In this document: positions 33,124-45,137 of the stretch, one piece after another
Layout: each line of letters begins with the position of its first letter
Numbering within the stretch: the first letter of the stretch is position 1
NCBI GenBank assembly: GCA_038025085.1
Contig: CM076145.1
Span: 20,259,057 to 20,323,056 of the forward strand
Direction of reading: 5' to 3'
DNA length: 64,000 bases
Origin: Tetragonia tetragonoides
Lineage: Eukaryota > Streptophyta > Magnoliopsida > Caryophyllales > Aizoaceae
Notes under the pieces: model-generated
The model's input: the letters and a program-made list of their open reading frames with translations, nothing else
Told to the model about the DNA's origin: nothing
Database searches by the model: none
Translations under genes and position numbers: made by a program

Positions 33124-34664
33124 CTACTCCTCCTTGTCTTTGTCGGCTTTGGACTCTTGGGCGGGCTCGCTAGGCTCATCAAGTTCCATTCGTTCTTTCG
33201 GAGCCCATCTTTCCCTACCATTACTCGAAGAGGCCTCATGATCATTGGTCCTAACTTGAAGGACTTGATTGGCCGAGTGGGCCGGATTCTTCCTCTTTTT
33301 TTGGTTTGGGACTTAGCCTTACCTTTTCCCTTACCCTTAGTTTGGAGCTTTAGAGGCTTAGCGGGCCTATCAATTGAAGTTATCCTCACACCACTAGGCT
33401 CATCATATTTGCGAGCCTTGAATAACTCTTTTTCTTCTTCCCGAAGCCTCTTGTTGACTTGATGGTCACCGCTCCAAACCCACTCCTCATAGAAGCTTGA
33501 AAGCCCGTTTGATTGCGGGTATACCGACTTAGTCCACACTTGGCGACGATTTCAATGCTGCTCCCAATTAGACATCAAGGAGGACGTCAAGGGCCTTTTG
33601 CAAGGAGGATCACAACTTACGTTCAGGATCCTTTGCCTTAAACCGTATTGGCGGAGAAGCCGGTTCGGTAGGAAGAATGTCAAGGTATACAAACCAATGA
33701 TCCGCGTAAAGGGCACGTTCTCACTACACCCTACAATCTTGGTGGTACGCGTCCATGGGACGAACCAAACCGGTTGGATGTCATTATATAAGTATGCTAT
33801 CCACTCCTCCCGAGAGGACTCTAAAAGTGTTTAGGGAGGAATTTCCTAGTGTCAATTGGAGCCTCAAGAAAGTGGGGTCTCTCTTGAAGCCATATCTACA
33901 CAAAAACCGCAACAACAACAAAATTCGAGTCAATACAAGATAAGAATTTCACTACATAATGTTAAATGCACAAAGATTAAGGCTTTATCACAAAAACTTA
34001 CTTGAAGGAGTAAAGGGCTCTCGGTGAAACACTCTTGAGCATTGCTCTTGAGCCTATCTAAAGCAAGGATTGTCTCTCCCACGACCAAGTGCATAGAAGA
34101 GCTATCCCGTTGGATATTCTCGGTCACTCTAAGAAGGCCAAGCTTTACCCTTGTTGATGGTAGATTTCTTCTCGGACGGAAAAAGAGCGTCTTCATTGCC
34201 ACCAACAAATAAGTAGCGATGGAGGAGGAAAAATACAAAGGCACATTTCTTGTACCTCATATCCATCGCATCTCAGGCTTTAGAAGTGAAGAAAGTCACG
34301 AGCATAGCAAGGTCAACATCCTCATCATGAAGTACTTGAGTCACTTGACGAGGAAACAACCCAAGATATCGTTGAAAATCACCCGAAAAGGGCGTTCCCC
34401 AAGTAAGGAACGGCGGGAGAGCTTTCGGCTCGAAAGCCAATGATATCGGAGAACTCCTCTACCAATGGGCACATCTCATGAGCACTAAAGCGAAAAACAT
34501 GGAACTTTGGGTCCCAAAATTCAATAGAGGCATGAAGAAAGTCTCAATATTTTGACTTGTTTGAGGTGAAAGAATGCATTAAAGTGGAAGGGAGTGAGTT
34601 CTAACCTCTCCTCTATGATCATGGAGGCCCACCAAGCATCAAAGGCATCATCAAAGTTCACCAT
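33124..34664 (-). pseudogene. Antisense gene 1 (DUF7745 / plant-mobile-domain-like), element B
   Basis: Same gene as 7655-9210 of A. Start ATG 34664 (MVNFDDAFDAWWASM), about 90 bases after a TATA-like box. The FHFNAFFHLKQV block matches FHLNALFHLKQV of A. A GETILALDRLKS string precedes SPLLLQ at the intron donor (GTAAGT, intron 33896-34002). The next exon opens IWLQERPHF, then a Lys/Gly-rich tail and the RERWAPKER string before TAG 33124-33126. Frameshifts near 34540 and 34390 and several stops make it dead. Intron length (107) and both borders match A (106). Confidence 0.72.
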
Positions 34665-34750
34665 TGTTAAAATTAAGATTTTTTTTCGAAGTACTATCTC
34701 TCTCTAAGGGCTCAAAGTAAGTGGTGAGAAGAGAAGAGGAGGAAACTTGA

Positions 34751-34758
34751 TTATATAG
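34751..34758 (-). promoter_or_regulatory. TATA-like box of antisense gene 1 (B)
   Basis: CTATATAA on the minus strand about 90 bases before the ATG at 34664; same octamer and spacing as in element A. Confidence 0.6.
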
Positions 34759-34834
34759 AGGTCACGGTTAGATTCTCGTCGAAAAATTAAGGAAACACGG
34801 ACAACCGAAGAAAAAAGGCCAGGCAGCCTTTTCT

Positions 34835-34990
34835 CCAGTCTGGACGGCTGAACCGTTGGGACGAACAGCTGAACCACTCAAGCTAGTGGCTTCACCGCTA
34901 GGACAAGTGCTTAAATCGCTAGCCCAAGAAGCATAGTCGCTTGCCTAAGCGGTGGCCGCTTGAGACCTAACACAGCCCTAGCATAGCCGC
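34835..34990. repeat. AGCGGC/GCCGCT-like tract, element B
   Basis: Decayed version of the GC-rich tract upstream of antisense gene 1 (TAGCCGCTTGCC, AAGCGGTGGCCGCTTG). The B sequence stops here and an LTR end of element C follows, so the tract may be a recombination point. Confidence 0.6.
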
Positions 34991-34995
34991 TTGCC

Positions 34996-36376
34996 CAATT
35001 TAAGTCTTTTCAAATGTTTTTCTAACTCTAAGGTTCCTTGAACTTATCAAAAGCCCCCAGCTTACAAATTTTCTATAAGGACACACTCCGAGAGCGAGGA
35101 TAAAAGTCCCGGGTCCTTACAGTGGCGACTTCACTGAGGATTTATTTAAGAGGGTGAGACTCGAAAGTCAAGTTTGCTTAATTGTTTAACTACATGTTCC
35201 ATATATTGCATCATCTGCATCACTTGCATGTGCCTTGGCACACCTTTTGACCCCTATCGACCCTCAAGGAAGTTTGGGTCGTAACTCGTAGACAACCGGT
35301 ATATCTAAAGGAATATACAACTGTCCTATCGTGCAAATCGGCACTTCTTCACCCACGACTCATCGACTCTTGTTGATGAAAAAGAATTACAATTGATGTG
35401 TCGACCATCCGCCGAACGGAAATTGTATTTTGTTGTGGTGACCTCACAGGAGCCAAAAACCTCTAGCCCACATTCGTACATTCGCTTGGTTGTTGTGCAT
35501 GTGTCGTTGTAATGCCTGTTTGATCACATGTTTGCCTGTAACTACGTTTTTAATGCTTGCCTGAAGGCATAAATGTTGTGAATATTTGCCAACATGTACC
35601 TACGTGTTAGGAGTCTTTTCTTTTATTTTTAGGTAGTTCCTAATGCCCAAAAAATGTGCAAGAATTCAATTCAATGAACACTCGTTTCCTCGATGATATT
35701 GAACACTTATCTCAGTATGCGATTGTCTATCACATAGAAATTAAGGGGCTGCAGAAAACGGTCGCCCAACTGGAACAAAGGATTAAGACCTTGGAGGGTG
35801 ACAAAGTTCTTCTAGATCAAGGGAAACCCCTTTGGCCTCAAGAACACATTTTTCAACAAATGAGGACATATTGCTACATGCATCATTTGGAACCCACTTA
35901 TGAACTCATTCCAGAAAATGGGAACCCAAGCATTTATTGTGAATACTACCGAGCCTGCGGACATCACACCAATGACTGCAGAAGTTTGAGGAACAAAATT
36001 CAGGCCTTCATTGATAAAGGAACCATGTGGCCCGCACACCATTGGTTGTCACAGAAAACATCAAACCTTCACACTCGTGAGTTTACACCACTCGCGGTGC
36101 CAATTCATGATGTTATGACAACTTTGCTTCGTCGCGGAGATACGATTCCTTGGAGTTTTTCCAGAAGAAGATGATCCTTACCTTTATTGCAGATATCATA
36201 GATGTTTCGGTCACCTCAGTTATCAATGTTATCGCTTAAACTCTGACGACATCCAGCTGGTCATTGATTCTGGAGCCGTCTCTCATCCAAAGTCCCATAT
36301 ATTCAAAATCATAGTGCATACGTTTGAGCCACAATTCGAAGTCAACGTGATGGAAATAGTCCAAGCACAATTCATA
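34996..36376 (+). mobile_element. Tat element C, 5' fragment
   Basis: About 125 bases of LTR 3' end (to GGGTCCTTACA at 35121), primer site TGGCGACTTCACTGAGGA (35123-35140), a leader (35141-35655) nearly identical to that of the minus-strand element at 56807-57320, and a shortened gag. It ends where an LTR of another family starts at 36377. Confidence 0.75.
35656..36376 (+). pseudogene. gag: Shortened Gag with two zinc-knuckle-like modules, element C
   Basis: ORF 35656-36174. The first 50 residues form a heptad-like coiled coil (IKGLQKTVAQLEQRIKTLEG). Then comes YCEYYRACGHHTNDCRSLR, a CCHC-like knuckle followed by NKIQAFIDKG. In another frame (about 36175-36300) a second module reads YCRYHRCFGHLSYQCYRL followed by DDIQLVIDSGAV. 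The capsid domain expected between coiled coil and knuckle is absent, so a large internal deletion is likely. Confidence 0.6.
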
Positions 36377-36990
36377 TGTAGACACCCTAATCGGTTCTCC
36401 TCCCCTGACACCGCAAAGTCCGATGATGATGGTAATTGATTAATATGGACGTAAGTAGAAAAGGACATTGCTCATAAATCTAGACCAAATTCCTTGAAAC
36501 CTCATTCTTTGGATAACCATTGTTATAAGGATTCCAACGCCTTTGACCTTGCCTCAATCAGGTTCCCGGATCAAGAGATATCGCGTCTCGAAGATTTGGG
36601 TCAAAACCGCTGGAACTCGACCCCCTGGGTCACCCCAAGGGCATTTTCGTAACTTACGGAGCACAATAAGTCAAAAATCCCTTCTCACGCGCACGCCTTC
36701 GGGTTGAGCGGCTGACACTGATGACCCAGCGGCACACGCGTGACCGCGTGGGCCTTTTGGCCAGCCGCTAGGCCCAGCTGCACGCCGCTGAGCTTTCAGC
36801 GGCAGCCGCTGGCCCCAAGTGCCCTCCGTGTGGCCGTTGGGCCTGATTTTCCGGCTAGGCCGAGTTTGGCGCTGGGGTCGCATCCCTAGGCCCCTAATTT
36901 CGTTCCCTAACTCTTTAAATACTCCTCTTCACCGTCTTTCATAGGAGGTTGGTTAGTATATAATTTTGATAGCAATTTGAAAGCACAAAA
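36377..36990 (+). mobile_element. Truncated LTR, family 1 (copy b)
   Basis: Begins TGTAGACACCCTAATCGG and follows the LTR at 13840 closely through the GC-rich tract (36695-36860) and the TATA-like TTTAAATA (36914-36921) to about 36985, then departs. The 3' half is missing. Confidence 0.75.
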
Positions 36991-37143
36991 ACCCACGGGA
37001 GAAATAAGGCACCTGGCGCCACCAAGGGGCAACTGCTGTGGGTCTTGAAAAGCATGTAATTTGATAAATTGCTCTAATGATAAGCTGCAATTCTCCTGAA
37101 AAGCATGCATGTGCAAAGGAAAAAGGAAATATATGTGTCTCCC
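36991..37143. other. Short junction sequence
   Basis: 153 bases between two LTR starts. It contains AAAAGCATGTAATTTGATAAATTG, which recurs inside LTR family 3 near 38180; probably a rearranged LTR piece. No gene. Confidence 0.4.
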
Positions 37144-38577
37144 TGTAGACACCAAAAATTGTGTCTATGATAAGTCCCCGTAAAAACCCGATGATAAAAG
37201 GATTGGATTTTGCTCGAACTTGGATTGCGAGAATAATTGCTCTGATGATTAGCCCAGTTCATTTGAGTTAGCCAGTGGAAGCCTCTTGTACAGGTGATCC
37301 AAACCAGTTGGACTCAATTCAATTGGAGTCCAAAGCTGAAAGATAGGCCTCTATGAACCTAAGGGCCAAAAAGGGAACCCAAACCCATGAGTCAACCTTG
37401 GTCAAACAAGGAAACATCCCACATGGACCCCCTCGGAAAAGCCTCCCCCGCTTGGAAAAACAATCAGGCGCCTATATAGACACGCCACTCCAGGTCAAAG
37501 CGGCCACGCTTGGGCTCAAGCGGTGGCCGCTAGGACAAGCGGCTGTGCCGCTAGGTCAAGCGGCTTGACCGCTTCTCCTGCCAGCTCAGTCGCTTGGCCT
37601 AGCTGAATGGCCACCAGGACCTTTTCTCGCGACGGCGAATTCGGGGCCCATCTCGGTTTCCGTGCCAAACCCTGGCAGCTCCCCCTCTTCTATATAAACA
37701 AACCTTACGGTTCAGTTGAAGGGGTTGGTCTTTAGGTTGGCAGTTTCTCTCTCAGGTTGGGAATCATAGAGATTCTCTCTCTCTCTTAAAATTAAACCAT
37801 AAATTCTGATTATACTCCTTCTTTAGGTTAGCCCTAGCACCACAAAATAAACCTTCATACTTCATCAAGAGCATGAATTCAAGCATTATAACCAAATAAG
37901 TTCATTGTGAGCATCCAGGTAATCCAACCTGAGGGTTTTCAATAAATTTTTATATTGCTTGTTATTACTAACGATTTTGGTTTATGTGATATGTCCATGC
38001 ATGGCGCGTTTTGAGCAAAAGGGCTTGTATTAAGCATAATCAATGGATGAATGAATGTTTTAATTTTGTTATTTATTGCTTCTTATGATTAAATTGTGCT
38101 TTGTTTGTGGATTGGTAGATGAATTATTGGTTTGTCTTCTAACTTGCAGGTTTTAGCATATTTATCATTTTTAGCAATAAAGCATGTAATTTGATAAATT
38201 GTGAAAAGTGGTCACAATAATAATGTTTGTTCAACCCATTAGTTAAAACTAGGAATTTGGACAAATTGAATCTTGTATGGAACCGTAGCATTAATAATTA
38301 TATTGAATCCATTAGTAAAGGTCGTCGTTGTCAACGGGCGAGTTGGGTGCCTAACACCTTCCTAGCTAGTACTCACGCCCCGAACTCATTTATGAAGTCA
38401 ATTTCCCCAATAGGGGTTGGGGTGCACAGGAATTGAGTTGACGTCTTTCTAGACTATTGACTTGATTCCAAGGTTTTCAAATTACCTTAAATTTGGTGGC
38501 AACTTCCGTCAATCTTAATCATGTCCTTAGTGCAAAAGAAAAATCTTCATGTGCATTCACACTCAAAGGTTCACGAA
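37144..38577 (+). mobile_element. LTR, family 3 (same family as B's 5' LTR), 3' end lost
   Basis: Begins TGTAGACACCAAAAATTGTG. It includes a GC-rich tract (37490-37600), TATA box TATATAAA at 37691, and the 3' part homologous to 24490-24929. It stops about 50 bases short of the LTR end, at the junction with element D's antisense gene. Possibly B's own 3' LTR. A further remnant lies at 58584-58702. Confidence 0.7.
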
Positions 38578-38649
38578 AAACCGAACGACCGTGCTCTCCC
38601 AGACTGTCCGGAAACCCGAAGGAAGAGGAGGCGAAAAGGGGAGAAAAAA

Positions 38650-39748
38650 TCTGGTAGCCTACACTACCTCCAGTATCTTCCACGGGCCCGAGATAGACAC
38701 CCTCTCACTCGTCCACCTAGGCCTACAAGCCTGGCGGCACCGTCTCACCAAGGTAGCATATGCAGGAGCACCAAAGTCATACTCATGGACCTTGGACAAA
38801 TCCTCCAAACATGTCAAGAAGCATACCTGACATACGCTCTTCTTCTGAGCGAAAATGGTCGACCCCAACAGGCAAGCTAGGAAAATACGGGCCCTCTGCT
38901 CCTCAGTAAGCCCCTGCTCCAACAAGGTCGCCCATAACCTCGGCAAGGAAACCCGGTCATCCCTAAAATGGGCAGACACAGGCCCGTAAAGCTCAAGTAA
39001 CCTGTCACTCTGCCGATGGTAACTCACGACGTACTGTATACGACGCCCTCTAAAGGATAAACCCGTCAGCACAGCAAACTGATAAAGAGTGGGAAACATC
39101 TCCCCTACACGCGTATGGAAAGTGTTCGTAGTATCCCAGAACCTCTCCAATAACCCCCGAGCAATAATCCTAGTGTCCCCAGAGTGACAAGCCGGGATAA
39201 CAGTCAAGAAGTGCCCAAATCCTGAACTCAGCATTATATCCCTAGCTCCCACCAAAAATGTCTCCAACATCATGGCCCAATGGGAAGTAGACCCATGAGC
39301 CTGCAACAAAACACCAATACCCTAGCCAACAAACAAAATTTTCTCAACACCCCATATACTACAAATACAGCCAAAATAATTCCACACAAATTATATACAG
39401 CTGACCACCAATCCAGTACAAGTCCCAATTTGTTCGTGTGCTGAAGCACTAACAGTTCAAATTTTCTATTAAAAAAATATATATACTGAACAGAACCCAA
39501 AAAGGAGAGAGAGTCAGGAAACATATCAACTCAAGGTTAGACAGATGACTCTGCCTGTCCGGTAGCAAAATACTGCGGTCCCAAACCCCAGCCGGACGCC
39601 AGTCCACCCACATGAACGGGTCCTAGTATAAACGCGCCTCGTCTACATGATGAGCCAAAGGCGTACTGGTGGAAGGAAGCCCAGTACGAAAAAGGTCCCC
39701 GTTCTCCTCCTCCACACCCATGGGACATTTTCCTTTGTCTTTGGGAGC
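38650..39748 (-). pseudogene. Antisense plant mobile domain (PMD) gene, element D
   Basis: ATG at 39748 (MAPKDKGKCPM), same MAPK..-type basic start as antisense gene 2 of A; this exon hits a stop after about 42 codons, probably by a shift. The main exon starts at 39300 after TTGTTGCAG and stays open for about 215 codons: GLLERFWDTTNTFHTRVGEM, LYQFAVLTGLSF, LPRLWATLLEQGLTEEQRARIFLACLLGSTIF, LEDLSKVHEYDFGAPAYATL. These are PMD hallmarks and align with exon 2 of the gene at 9986-12697. The gene is cut near 38650, so later exons are missing. Confidence 0.72.
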
Positions 39749-40489
39749 CATCGAAGTAAAATGAAGCTTTCTCTCTCTACAAGTGGAAAATTAAAAGTTT
39801 CAGATTCGCAAGAAACAATCACCGATTCAACAATGCAATCCAAAATTCAGCAACTAGGCGGAAAAAATAAGCAAGTTCAAGACAAAAATCGAAGAATTTG
39901 GTCAAGAATTGACTTACCTCAAGGAAGTTGAAGCACTCAACAATGGTGTTGCTTGACAATAGCTCTCGACGAAGTGTAGAAGAAGGAAGTGAAACGCGAA
40001 AAAAAATTCACCTGAAGCTAACTTATTATGGTCAAGACGAGCGCCTCTAGCGGCCCTCATCGAGAGCCCTGCCAGGCCTGCACGTGCGGGCCCCCACCTA
40101 TTGTCCCATGACTTTTTCCAGCCAAGAATCCGTTACTCCAGTTTGTTCGCGGCAAATATCAGTACCAAGCGCGCGGAAGCGAGTCCCTTTGGCCCACAAA
40201 TTCAAATTCAACAGTTGGCCCATCTTACGGTACCAATTATCTTCAGGTAAAACTAACCCATATAATTTTGCAGGTCCCAAATACTTGAACTCGGATATAT
40301 GCTGCAACGACATTTATCGCCCGGAGTGCCAACATTTTTTCTAAGCCCAGTAGATCTGTCGGCCTCATAAAAGTCCCAAAAAATCCCAATGACCCGATAT
40401 CCCAAAAATCTCAATGTCCCAAAGTCTCAATGTCCCAATGTCTCAAACGTCCCAATGACCCAATGATGTCCCAATGTCACAAATTTGGG
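39749..40489. other. Upstream region of D antisense gene and start of 3' untranslated region
   Basis: No credible ORF. A GC-rich AGCGGCC segment near 40040-40090 recalls the tracts in A. From 40380 to 40480 there is a short irregular repeat of CCCAATGTCTCAAA-like units. Confidence 0.5.
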
Positions 40490-40735
40490 TCAGTCAATGA
40501 TCACATAAGCTATTGCGGTTAAACTGTCCTTCTGTGAGGTTACTTATTTTAGGTCAGTCAATGATCGCTTAAGCTATTGCGGTTAAACTGTCCTTCTACG
40601 AGTTCACTTATTTTGTGTCAATCAATAATTGCTTAAACTATTGCGGTTATATTGTCCTTTATTTTTTATATGTTTCGGTCAATGATTGCTTAAACTATTG
40701 CATTTAAACTGTTCATATGTTTTAACCATTTTACA
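40490..40735 (+). repeat. About 62-bp minisatellite, 4 units, element D
   Basis: Units run GTCAGTCAATGATCGCTTAAGCTATTGCGGTTAAACTGTCCTTCT..CACTTATTTT, increasingly diverged to the right. A second repeat of about 150 bases follows (CGCTGTCTC.., at about 40755 and 40904). Position just before the polypurine tract parallels the minisatellite of A. Confidence 0.8.
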
Positions 40736-41292
40736 GCCGTCATTTTGATCGCGCTGTCTCATCGGCCTTTTCATTTCTTGTGCAGGAACGGAATCTCGAC
40801 ATCCACCTAGTGGTGCTTAGTCACTGTTTGCTCAGAATAATGCATTTATACTATTCACTCTCACCAGTGTTACTTCCCATTTTACTGCCATTAGTTTTAA
40901 TTGCGCTGTCTCGTTGACTTTTTCGTTTCTCGTACAGGAACTGAATCTCGACACCCGCCGAGCGGTGTTTAGTCACTATCTGTTGAAGCATTCTACGTTG
41001 ATCATTCTCAAAGTAAAACTAATTTTTTCATTCACTCTGAATACAGGTCCCCAGCAGACGTTCAGACCATCTACGAGCGGTGTTCTGTCCTGCTGACCAT
41101 AACCTTTATTTTCTCTTGTGTTCACAGAAATGAAATCTTAGCACGCTACGAGCATGTCCCAACTCAGGTTTGTCTTCATATGCATACATACTGTACACTC
41201 TAACACACCGTGTGCACATCAGCATCCTGCATGTCGCCTTCGGAATACTTTGATCGGCTCTTTTACTCAAGCTCGATCAAATTGGGGGCTTC

Positions 41293-42555
41293 TGTAGACG
41301 CCAAAAAGGCGTCTTTAGATGTCTCCGCAAAAGCCCGATGATGAAAGGAGTAATTTATAAACTTGAACGCTATTTTTTCTTTAATAGGTAAGATAAGGTC
41401 TCAGGTTTTTCCTCGATCACTCCTTTATTCCAGTCCCATTCAAAAGCCCCATTCAAGAGCTTTCCAACAACACCTCTCATGACTTTTTCCGACTCCCGGT
41501 CGCCAAGTTGCGAACCGGGAGTAGAACCGTCTTTTACCGTACAAGGGTAAAACGATCTTTTCATATTTTTCGGAATACAAAATTCATCCGGAAAATTAAA
41601 ATAGACTAGATGTCGTCATTATGACGACATCCAGCTAGCTCATCATAGCCGCTAGCGGCCCTGAACCATCTTCCAGGCCCGGTTATTTTTCAGCCCAAAT
41701 CCGATTTTCGGCTTCTTTTCAGACATACAGCCCTACTTCCCACGCCTATAAATACAACCCTCCTCCTCAGTTCAAAATACACAGTCTACAGTTGACAACC
41801 TCTATTCTCGGGAGTATTGACACCGAGCTCTTTCTTCCAAACTTGAGATGTTGTCTTTACTATTTTTTACAAATAAAGCCTACAGTTCAGGTACTAACTT
41901 TTGAGAGCTCAAATTAAATTACTTGCCTAATTGTTTATTTTCTAGTCGTCATTATATAGATATCATGCTAGTAAACGTCTTTTATTGCTTCCTAAATATT
42001 GTCCTTCCAAGCATGTCTAGTCGTTGTGTCGTCCAACTAGTTAATTAAATGCATGTCTAAATAAGGGTCATTAATAAATGTTGTGATGCTTGTGATGAAC
42101 CATATAATAGTCTAAGTCTAGGTTGTTAATCCGGTTTTGCATGGGAATTATGTCTTTAATTTATTAAGAAAACTTGAGTTAGTAGAGGCCATTATAATAC
42201 GGGCGAGTTGGGTGCCTTACACCTTCCACCTCGTACCTACGCCCCCGAACCCTATTATTCTTGGGTACTCATATGTTCTAAATTAGCGGGAGTCTTTCTA
42301 AAAACATGACCAGTTCACTTATCGCACTATTGGGTTGTCCCTTGGGATTCTCCCTTCGATTTGTCCCTTCGATTTGTCCCTTCGATAAACGCCGATAGCA
42401 GATTTGTGACCTCTTTCATGGTTTTTATTCAATTCAATTCTTTACAAAATCTTTTCTAACTCGATGGTCCCTTAAACTTATCTAAAGCCCCCAGCTTATA
42501 AATTTTCTATAAGGACGCACTCCATGGAGCAGATGGAAAATCTCGGGTCCTTACA
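41293..42555 (+). mobile_element. 3' LTR of element D, family 2 (copy b)
   Basis: TGTAGACGCC...GGGTCCTTACA, 1263 bp, preceded by a polypurine tract. TATA box TATAAATA at 41744-41751; near-palindrome of the TGACGACATCCAG arms at about 41608-41636. It has the same length as copy c at 57321-58583. Confidence 0.85.
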
Positions 42556-44504
42556 TCCTCTCTCTCTCGTTCTCTCCTTCGCACTCTCTTTCGCTCTCTT
42601 TCTCTCCCCTCTTTGCTGGACCTTCGGCGACCACCACCACCGACCATGGTGGTCAGTGGGTGGTGGTGGTGGTGATGGGTCAGTTTATGGGTCCCATGCA
42701 TCGGTACCCGTGACCTAGACCTAGTCTTGAAGTTAGGGTTTCGTTTTTATATTTTTCGTAATTATTATTTCGATTTTCAGTATTTTTGATTTAATGTTTT
42801 TATTTTTTAGTACTCATTCAGAATCGGAATTCTGATTTTAAAAAGCCTATATTGGTTGAAATAAATCAAGCAATTTAATAAAAGTATCAAACTAATATTT
42901 TGTTACTGTTTGGCTTTTCGTATTTAGTTAATACTGATTTGGTAATTGTTTTTAATTAGGACCTGACGAGCAAGCGCGATAATCGTCGATCGTTGGAGCA
43001 TACTTACTGTTTGGTAGCGTTGTAATGGTAAGCGCTCATACCTACCTTCTTCCAAAGCCCCACCAAAACTATTTTGATGTGTTATGTGCTAATTGGGAAT
43101 TTGTTGTGAATTTAATATGCAAAGCATGATTAAATTATATCGTCGTTATTATAATATATTAAGCATGTTTACTGCTGTAATTATGAATTATAATTAGCAT
43201 GTTGATATTATCATGTTTTGAGAATCAATTAGTCCATATGATGATTATTGGACAATTGTTGAATGGTGAATTATTAGTATTATTATGCTATTAAATATTT
43301 GCTAATTGGTATGGGTATATTGAGTGCTAGTGAGACCTATATATTATTGTTGAATGTCTTGGATGATTTGTGAATTTTTGGATATCATATTACCCTGCCG
43401 AAATTGTGCTAGACATGCAATGTCATCTTTATTGAATTATCGTCATTGAATTAAAGCATGTTTAATTCTCATCGTATTGAATTATCATTATCGTCGTTAT
43501 TTACTATTCATTGTCAAGAGCATGAAATGAAATGAATTAGTAAGTCGTGGTCACGTAGTACCACTATGTCAACCAATGCAAATTATGTGAATTTAATTAA
43601 ATGATAGTAAGACTCCTAATGGATCCGTAGGAGTAGTCGAGCAATCGGGATTGCACCTAATTGGTGTAGTTCAAGGGATGAGTGATTCCCAAGTTACTTA
43701 TGGACACCATACAGTGTATCTGGGACGGATCATTCTCCATTTATTAAGTCCTCTAGGCTCGTTTAATTGTACTTGAGGTAGTGTGCACACTAGAGTCATT
43801 AAGTCCGTGGCGTGATTGTATCTTCGATGAACAGTATGGGTAATCGCTGTTCTACTCGCTCTCTTACATCTCTCTAATCAAGACGGATTGTCTATGTCAT
43901 CTTTTGTATGATCACTATACAAGGATTGTATATAAAAGAATGTTGTTATGCGTATGCTTGATTATATGCTTATGTCCGTATGCAAATGAATTTCAATGAT
44001 TCTTCTAAAATCTTAGGTAAGGTTTGTGAAATGTTTTTACTAGGTACGGATGACGTTTATTCAGTTTATCTGATTTTTGTTTGTCATTTGTTTCTTTCTT
44101 TTCTTCTGTATTTTGTTTCCGTCAGGGAAACCAAAGTGCAGGTTTACTTTATTGAGGACGTACAGCTTGGAAGGTAGAGTTGGCGTTGGGTTTGTAGAAC
44201 TCTTTCTGTTCAGTTTAGATCGTTGGGATTTTATTGGATTTAGCCCTTGAAAGCAAGTTGTAATAAATTGGTTTAATGGTTTTTAGCTCACCATATAGAC
44301 AAATTTGATATTAACTGTTTAGTTTGTTTAGTTTCCTTAGTAAGCTCCTTTTGATGCCTAGTCTTTCTTTCTGCTTAGCATTTACTCCTTAGTGATAAAT
44401 GTTGCAGTAGCTTCCCCCGGATCTGGGACGGCTCAGTGGTGTCGGGTCATGGATAATGACGTCGATAGTTCCCTAGAAATCATTGCGAATTTGGGGGTGT
44501 TACA
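42556..44504 (+). mobile_element. Del/Tekay-type LTR F1 (5' end lost)
   Basis: CT-rich start, then AT-rich LTR sequence ending GGGGGTGTTACA. The last about 960 bases match 58787-59751. Not followed by a primer site, so it is a solo or truncated LTR. The ORFs near 42520-42710 are only CT and GGT repeats. Confidence 0.65.
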
Positions 44505-45137
44505 ATATTTGAGGAAGACTCGCCACTCTTGCGTTTCTTTTCATGTTCCTTGGGAATAGCTTTGGGCTTCCCTTGAGATACAAATCTTTGATTTTCAGAT
44601 GAGGGGACAAACATTGGTATGTCCCATAGTTGTCTGGATTTGATGTTGGTGATGTCAGCTTCCACCATGTCAATCTTGTCTCTCATTTCAACAAGTTATT
44701 CTTGAACAGTTCGGATCATGGTTCGGTTAGATGAATTGACTTGTGCTTGATGTTTCATCGAAAGTCAAGTTGGACCTCTTTTGGTTTTTTCCTTTCTTCC
44801 TTGAACCCCAAATCCTGAATAGGAAGCACAGAGCACTTAGCAATAAGAAGACCATGAGACTCTCATCGAAGAAAAAGAATGACCCACATATAGAAAAACA
44901 CATTGTCCTAAAGAAAAGGTCCTAAGCCTAAATGCCCAAATATTTCCCCTAATATCAAAGGAAAAATAAAGTCGATGAACGAAAATAAGAAAAATAGAAA
45001 AAAACGGGTATCTTTTTTTATTTAAAACAACCGTCGCACATTCTTTGATTATGGGTGACGGTTATTGTCAAGAATCGTCACACATTCTTTATTTTTATTT
45101 TTTTTGGCCAGCAAAAAAATTAAATCTTTATTAAACC

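Larger units (their letters stand above)
24490..34990 (+). mobile_element. Tat/Ogre-type retrotransposon B (degenerate)
   Basis: Same gene order as A: truncated LTR, primer site, leader, gag, protease, RT/RNase H, aRNH, integrase, antisense gene 1. It has many stops and frameshifts. The 5' LTR lacks about its first kilobase. The 3' side ends inside a GC-rich tract where element C's LTR end begins. An LTR of B's own family lies further on at 37144-38577, which may be B's displaced 3' LTR. Confidence 0.8.
38578..42555 (+). mobile_element. Tat element D, 3' part
   Basis: Contains an antisense PMD gene, a 3' untranslated region with tandem repeats, a polypurine tract (TTGGGGGCTTC, about 41282-41292) and a complete LTR (41293-42555). 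No sense coding region is left; the left border is a breakpoint near 38640. Confidence 0.7.

Noticed and set aside
42507..42718. Opposed ORFs with Arg/Glu and Leu/Ser repeats
   Set aside because: Produced by CT-rich and GGT-rich microsatellite stretches in a Del-type LTR.
44480..44686. 68-codon minus-strand ORF next to LTR F1, considered as CACTA transposase remnant
   Set aside because: Composition is coding-like (Lys/Glu-rich), but it crosses the LTR border and has no transposase motif I recognise.
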